Assembly: GCA_022376925.1 (NCBI GenBank)
Contig: JAIOJX010000004.1
Location: 127,187,123-127,251,122, forward strand
Source of the DNA: Tragulus kanchil
Taxonomy: Eukaryota; Chordata; Mammalia; Artiodactyla; Tragulidae
DNA: 64,000 nt
Direction of reading: 5' to 3'
Part shown: piece by piece, positions 58,616 to 64,000 of the stretch
Position numbering within the stretch: the first letter of the stretch is position 1
How the letters are laid out: every line of letters starts with the position of its first letter
Translations under genes and position numbers: made by a program
The notes under the pieces: generated by a model
Seen by the model: only the letters and a program-made list of their open reading frames with translations
Databases searched by the model: none
Told to the model about the DNA's origin: nothing

Positions 58616-60786
58616 TTCCCTGAATGCAGATCTTGGCCCAACTTGTCTCTGTCTGCTTAAAAACCCCTACTCCAACAGCTAGTATGTGGCAGAAACTTAA
58701 TTAATATTGGTCAAATAGATTAATTCCACACTCAAACTTCTTTTTCAACATGTCAGTCTCTTTTCTTCACTAATCGTTCTTTGACAAATGAAGAATGGCT
58801 GCTTGTTCAAAGTGCTAAAATATCCTAGTAACCCCTCCCCACTCCCCCTTATGAGATGTTGACTTCTCTCTGGGAAAAATAACCAATTACAATTCCCTCA
58901 GCAACCTGACTTTGTTCACACATTTTCAAGGTCACTTTCATAATAGCATTTTTGAGACTTAGAGTCAGAAATGCCACATTCTTCTAAAAGTAGTAATGAA
59001 GACTCCATGACCATTCCACCAACCTACTTGTTTGACCTCTATGAAATGTGTTCATTCAGACTTTTTTGAGAACACATTGGTTACTTTTGACTGCTATGAC
59101 CCCTTAGCTACTGTCGCTGACTTGTTTTTCGTTTAGTCGTAGCAACTTTTAACTTGATCTAAACTCAGGATGTCAGGAAACTTTAGAGTTTGAGTTTTCT
59201 ACCAGCATGAGCCCAATGTGTTGAGTCATGCGTGTGACACAAATGACCACAGTCAACAGCCCTTAAAAGGAGGAGCCATAAGACTGTCAGTATCAGTTCT
59301 GAGAGTGCTGGAGAACGTAGCCTGGTCAGGTGGGTTTCAAAGTCGGCCAAGAATCTACAACTCCACCAGTTGGCAGGGTTCAGAGTAACAAGGCAAAGCT
59401 TCGGCACACTTCTTTTTGAGGTTCCAACTTAAATACTGACGATTCAGGAACTCCCTTCTGCCCGCATAGAATTCAGAATGCTTTAAGACAAATTACTTCA
59501 AAGGGCTTTACACTTTCTCAACACTGACCTGTTTTCCATTGTTGAGGTTTAAAATCAAATGATTTTAATCCATTTCAAATAGTTTTTTAAGGCTCTACTG
59601 TCTTATAGTCTAATATCTTATCCCTGTAGGATCAAAAAAAAAAAAAATATAAGTTAAAAAATTGGGTAAAATAATGAATGATGACAGTTGGTAGCGACCA
59701 CTTCCCTGAATGCAGATCCTGGCCCAACTTGTCTCTGTCTGCTTAAAAACCCCTACTCCAACAGCTAGTATGTGGCAGAAACTTAATTAATATTGGTCAA
59801 ATAGATTAATTCCACACTCAAACTTCTTTTTCAACATGTCAGTCTCTTTTCTTCACTAATCGTTCTTTGACAAATGAAGAATGGCTGCTTGTTCAAAGTG
59901 CTAAAATATCCTAGTAACCCCTCCCCACTCCCCCTTATGAGATGTTGACTTCTCTCTGGGAAAAATAACCAATTACAATTCCCTCAGCAACCTGACTTTG
60001 TTCACACATTTTCAAGGTCACTTTCATAATAGCATTTTTGAGACTTAGAGTCAGAAATGCCACATTCTTCTAAAAGTAGTAATGAAGACTCCATGACCAT
60101 TCCACCAACCTACTTGTTTGACCTCTATGAAATGTGTTCATTCAGACTTTTTTGAGAACACATTGGTTACTTTTGACTGCTATGACCCCTTAGCTACTGT
60201 CGCTGACTTGTTTTTCGTTTAGTCGTAGCAACTTTTAACTTGATCTAAACTCAGGATGTCAGGAAACTTTAGAGTTTGAGTTTTCTACCAGCATGAGCCC
60301 AATGTGTTGAGTCATGCGTGTGACACAAATGACCACAGTCAACAGCCCTTAAAAGGAGGAGCCATAAGACTGTCAGTATCAGTTCTGAGAGTGCTGGAGA
60401 ACGTAGCCTGGTCAGGTGGGTTTCAAAGTCGGCCAAGAATCTACAACTCCACCAGTTGGCAGGGTTCAGAGTAACAAGGCAAAGCTTCGGCACACTTCTT
60501 TTTGAGGTTCCAACTTAAATACTGACGATTCAGGAACTCCCTTCTGCCCGCATAGAATTCAGAATGCTTTAAGACAAATTACTTCAAAGGGCTTTACACT
60601 TTCTCAACACTGACCTGTTTTCCATTGTTGAGGTTTAAAATCAAATGATTTTAATCCATTTCAAATAGTTTTTTAAGGCTCTACTGTCTTATAGTCTAAT
60701 ATCTTATCCCTGTAGGATCAAGAATATAAAGAAATTGGGTAAAATAATGAATGATGAGGGTGCAGTTTGGGTAGCAGACCACTTCT
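58616..60786. repeat. Tandem duplicate block 20
   Basis: 58616-59703 recurs at 59702-60786 (offset 1086). The left copy is damaged at its end: an A run of about 14 and missing bases at 59633-59700 compared with 60718-60786. 58616-59033 overlaps block 19, so about 418 bases occur three times. Confidence 0.96.
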
Positions 60787-60825
60787 TTTTCATCCTCCTG
60801 CCAAGTAGACAATGTTGCCCATACA
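59034..60825. other. No recognised feature
   Basis: Single-copy type sequence with a minus-strand frame of 74 codons at 59183-59407, repeated at 60269-60493. It has no domain. Confidence 0.5.
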
Positions 60826-60849
60826 TACCCCTGGGAATCGTCTGTCTCA

Positions 60850-61065
60850 TAGATTAGCACAGTGGTTGTGGACATTCTCCAGACCCAGTCTCTGTACAAA
60901 TCCAAGTGCTACCTCTTGCCACCTGCCTCTCCCCCTGGGCCAACTGCTTCACCCTCACTGGTCCAGCTTCCCTCTCTGTAAAATGAGGGAGATGATAGCC
61001 TTCCCTGTGGGTGCTAGTGAATAGCAAATGAGCTAACACTGCAAAAGCACTTCACACTGAGAACA
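60850..61065 (+). mobile_element. MIR SINE
   Basis: Shows agtggttgtggacattctcc, tgggccaactgcttcaccct, tctctgtaaaatgagggaga, and atagcaaatgagctaacact, in MIR order. A shortened second copy is at about 62030-62170. Confidence 0.78.
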
Positions 61066-61134
61066 GGGGCTCATGGGACGTCTGGTATTTTGTCTTTTTT
61101 TTAAATGCTTCAAATCTCAAATGAAGATGCTTTT

Positions 61135-61443
61135 TTGTGTGTGTGGAGGGGTGGTTGGTGGGTTGGGGAGGGAGCAGGGCAGGCAGGCCACTTCTATTGG
61201 TCTTTCATTTATCTATTTTCATCCATCTTTGTTCTTTGGCCCGTGTGGGTCTACCATCGCAGTGACCTCTGTTGTCGCAGAGCACTGGCTCTGGGCACAT
61301 GCGCTCCAGAGCTCCGGCTCTGTAATTGGACACACGGGTCCAGCCGCTCCGCGGCATGTGGGATCTTCCCAGGCCAGGGATTGAACCAGCGCCCCTTGCA
61401 CTGCAAGGCGGTGTCCTTACCCACTGGACCACCAGGGAAGCCC
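61135..61443 (-). mobile_element. tRNA-derived SINE with G-rich tail region
   Basis: Family of 11271-11593. The tail part (61141-61188) is G-rich (gtgtgtggaggggtgg, gttggggagggagc), then ggtctttcatttatctat and so on to actggaccaccagggaagcc. Flanked by caaatgaagatgctttt (61118-61134) and caaatgcagatgctttt (61444-61460). The second copy is 62244-62552. Confidence 0.92.
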
Positions 61444-61482
61444 CAAATGCAGATGCTTTTACAACCTTAAAGTCAGAAAGCT

Positions 61483-61810
61483 CTTTTTTTTTTGGCTATT
61501 CTGGGTTTTCACTGCTGCTGCAGGCTCTTCTCTAGTTGTAGGGAGTGGGGGCTACTCTCTAGTTGAGGTGAGTAGGCTTCTTGTTGTGGTGACTTTTCTT
61601 GTTGTGAAACTCAGGCTCTAGGGTACATGGGCTTTTGCAGTACATGGGCTCAACAGTTGCAGCTCCAAGGCTCTAGAGCATAGGCTCCATAACTGTGTCT
61701 CATGGACTTAGTCACTCTGCAGCCTGTGGGATCTTTCTGGACCAGGAATCGAACCCACATCTCCTGCATTGGCAGGCAAACTCCTCACCACTGAGCTACC
61801 AGGGAAGCCC
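61483..61810 (-). mobile_element. CHR-type SINE with 15-bp exact target duplication
   Basis: From the T run and ggctattctgggttttcact to gagctaccagggaagccc. Flanked by taaagtcagaaagct at 61468-61482 and 61811-61825. Only 7 bases separate the two target sites of this and the preceding SINE. The second copy is 62592-62919. Confidence 0.93.
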
Positions 61811-62243
61811 TAAAGTCAGAAAGCTTTTGATCTCCTTCAGAATGGTTTTGAAGGTTCAAAATTCTTATTAAAGACATCAATAGCATACTTTCTAACAATG
61901 CTCAAAAACAGCTTGGATTTCTTGGGGCATGGGGAAGAAAGAACCAATTATCAGTGAACTTGAACAAAGCGAGCTTGATACCCTGGGAATCGTCTCATAG
62001 ATAGCACGGGGCAAAGCACAATTGCCCCCTTACCTGCCTCCCCCTGGGCCAACTGCTTCACCCTCACTGGTCCAGCTTCCCTCTCTGTAAAATGAGGGAG
62101 ATGATAGCCTTCCCTGTGGGTGCTAGTGAATAGCAAATGAGCTAACACTGCAAAAGCACTTCACACTGAGAACAGGGGCTCATGGGACGTCTGGTATTTT
62201 GTCTTTTTTTTAAATGCTTCAAATCTCAAATGAAGATGCTTTT

Positions 62244-62919
62244 TTGTGTGTGTGGAGGGGTGGTTGGTGGGTTGGGGAGGGAGCAGGGCAGGCAGGCCAC
62301 TTCTATTGGTCTTTCATTTATCTATTTTCATCCATCTTTGTTCTTTGGCCCGTGTGGGTCTACCATCGCAGTGACCTCTGTTGTCGCAGAGCACTGGCTC
62401 TGGGCACATGCGCTCCAGAGCTCCGGCTCTGTAATTGGACACACGGGTCCAGCCGCTCCGCGGCATGTGGGATCTTCCCAGGCCAGGGATTGAACCAGCG
62501 CCCCTTGCACTGCAAGGCGGTGTCCTTACCCACTGGACCACCAGGGAAGCCCCAAATGCAGATGCTTTTACAACCTTAAAGTCAGAAAGCTCTTTTTTTT
62601 TTGGCTATTCTGGGTTTTCACTGCTGCTGCAGGCTCTTCTCTAGTTGTAGGGAGTGGGGACTACTCTCTAGTTGAGGTGAGTAGGCTTCTTGTTGTGGTG
62701 ACTTTTCTTGTTGTGAAACTCAGGCTCTAGGGTACATGGGCTTTTGCAGTACATGGGCTCAACAGTTGCAGCTCCAAGGCTCTAGAGCATAGGCTCCATA
62801 ACTGTGTCTCATGGACTTAGTCACTCTGCAGCCTGTGGGATCTTTCTGGACCAGGAATCGAACCCACATCTCCTGCATTGGCAGGCAAACTCCTCACCAC
62901 TGAGCTACCAGGGAAGCCC
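62244..62919 (-). mobile_element. Two SINEs (second copies of 61135-61810)
   Basis: 62244-62552 and 62592-62919 repeat the SINE pair and its target sites through block 21. One base differs near 62659 (gggga against ggggg). Confidence 0.92.
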
Positions 62920-63160
62920 TAAAGTCAGAAAGCTTTTGATCTCCTTCAGAATGGTTTTGAAGGTTCAAAATTCTTATTAAAGACATCAATAGCATACTTT
63001 CTAACAATGCTCAAAAACAGCTTGGATTTCTTGGGGCATGGGGAAGAAAGAACCAATTATCAGTGAACTTGAACAGAAGGCTTTGAGTTTTATAAAATGG
63101 ATTATTGCTGTGGCATGTTTCCATCAGACTCCTGACTTACCCAGAGAGTGTACACAGAGT

Positions 63161-63345
63161 GTGAAAGTCGCTCAGTCATGTCTGACTCTTTGCAATCCCA
63201 TGGACAAGCCATGGAATTCTCCAGGAAAGAATACTAGAATGGTTAGCAGTTCCCTTCTCCAGGAGATCTTCCTATCCCAGGGATCGAACTGGGGTCTCCT
63301 GCATTGCAGGCAGATTCTTTACCAGCTGCACTACCAGGGCCACTC
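63161..63345 (-). mobile_element. Bov-tA SINE
   Basis: tgtgaaagtcgctcagtcat, ggaattctccaggaaagaat, atcttcctatcccagggatc, and the end tttaccagctgcactaccag. Slightly shortened in the middle (63197-63215). Single copy. Confidence 0.92.
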
Positions 63346-63603
63346 AGAAGGGACCCTCTTAAACAGGAACAATTTTCCTCCTGTTATACAAGAGCTACCA
63401 AAGAGGTTTGCTTTGACTACTTCTAATTGCTAGATCAAATGCTCAAAACCCCAGAGGAGGGAAAACAAGCTCTCTAAAAAAATAAATAAATAAATACAAG
63501 AAAGTAAACAAAGAGCTTAGAAAAGGAAGTGTTGCCAGTGGATCAAACTTTCAAATGTTTGTAAGTATACACTTTACTAAAAGCACAGTATGATCCTAGC
63601 ATA
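63346..63603. other. No recognised feature; small (AAAT)n
   Basis: Contains aataaataaataaataca near 63480-63498. Otherwise unannotated. Confidence 0.55.
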
Positions 63604-63712
63604 TGTGCTATGTACTAAGTCGCTTCAGTCATATCTAACTCTGTGACCCTCTGGAATGTAGCCCTCCAGATTCCTCTGTCCATCAGATTCTCCAGGCAAG
63701 AATACTGAAGTG
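63604..63712 (-). mobile_element. Bov-A SINE inserted in an older L2/MIR-like end
   Basis: tgtgctatgtactaagtcgc, then gtagccctccagattcct, and attctccaggcaagaatact to aagtggc. On both sides lie parts of one older repeat (cctagcatat before; gcatatactagatgctcaac and aaatgtttgttaaatg after), with gcatat repeated at the edges. Confidence 0.78.
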
Positions 63713-64000
63713 GCATATACTAGATGCTCAACAAATGTTTGTTAAATGAAAGTTTGTTAAAATAACCAAGAAGATGTTTATTTGCCCCATGTAATACATT
63801 AAAAGATGGTGAAATATCACAGTTGACACATAACAAAAATGCCCATAAGTGTACATCTAGGGTAAGAAATGTCCAATATAAACAACACTTTATAAAAGTA
63901 ATATTTCTGTTCCTTTATTTGGGGAGATTTTTCTTTTTAAATCATAATTCTTACCCTTTGGGTCACTAATCTTGAGACATGAACCCAGTTTATTGAGTTG
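63713..64000. other. L2/MIR-like end, then no recognised feature
   Basis: 63713-63755 is the continuation of the older repeat. The remainder is AT-rich and unannotated up to the window edge. Confidence 0.5.

Larger units (their letters stand above)
56835..59033. repeat. Tandem duplicate block 19
   Basis: 56835-57927 recurs at 57942-59033 (offset 1107, then 1105). 57928-57941 matches neither copy. One G in cccggg is lost in the right copy. Confidence 0.97.
60826..63076. repeat. Tandem duplicate block 21
   Basis: 60826 to about 61967 recurs at 61979-63076 (offset 1154 at the start, 1109 after). The right copy starts damaged: 62003-62032 replaces a stretch of about 75 bases present at 60860-60930. 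Confidence 0.96.

Noticed and set aside
1..63076. A repeat array such as a satellite or CRISPR-like system with a 1.1 kb period
   Set aside because: The 21 units are unrelated to each other; each segment is repeated only once or twice. There is no shared repeat or spacer structure.

Overview
The window is nuclear DNA from a horned or antlered ruminant (Pecora). The evidence is its dense load of ruminant-specific retroposons: Bov-tA/Bov-A SINEs, BovB (RTE) 3' ends, tRNA-derived cetartiodactyl SINEs, ruminant L1 ends and a miniature mariner with bovine-type termini. Older mammalian repeats (MIR, L2, MER5-type and other hAT fossils, MER20, L1M) fill part of the rest. I find no protein-coding gene, no exon set, no tRNA or rRNA gene, no CRISPR array and no operon. 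Every open frame I looked at is short and either lies in a repeat or has no recognisable domain. The species cannot be fixed from the sequence alone.

The dominant structure is artificial-looking. At 21 places the sequence jumps back about 1.08 to 1.21 kb and repeats what it has just read, giving adjacent, nearly identical copies of 21 different segments. Joints lie near 536, 3001, 5872, 8461, 14657, 16944, 19904, 24450, 26390, 32605, 35765, 39262, 41278, 43350, 46895, 48780, 52008, 53970, 57935, 59702 and 61970. Copies differ mostly in homopolymer length and small indels. Differences cluster at the 3' end of the left copy and the 5' start of the right copy, and many joints carry 6 to 35 bases that match neither side. 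The simplest reading is overlapping sequence pieces joined without trimming their overlaps. Removing one copy at each joint leaves roughly 40 kb of real sequence. Paired features below are therefore probably single loci.

Layout. 1-9670: four duplicated blocks with a BovB 3' end, Bov-tA SINEs and an L2 3' end. 9700-14615: a broken minus-strand L1 with its 5' end near 14615, carrying three SINE insertions. 15844-21165: unannotated sequence, a CHR-type SINE, then an L1M fossil split by another SINE. 21166-25265: a cluster of SINEs and an LTR-like element. 25266-34765: mostly unannotated, with SINE insertions including two that share one target site and one nested in another. 34766-44795: L1M, hAT and MER fossils and a Bov-tA with clear target duplications. 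44796-55128: mostly unannotated, with MIRs and a (CG)n(TG)n tract. 55129-64000: a short SINE, a mariner MITE, hAT and MIR fossils, two adjacent SINEs and Bov-A elements.

No genes act together here. This looks like intergenic or intronic DNA. I did not find an undescribed biological system. The main point for a reader is that copy number, length and spacing in this window should not be trusted until the 21 joints are checked against raw reads.
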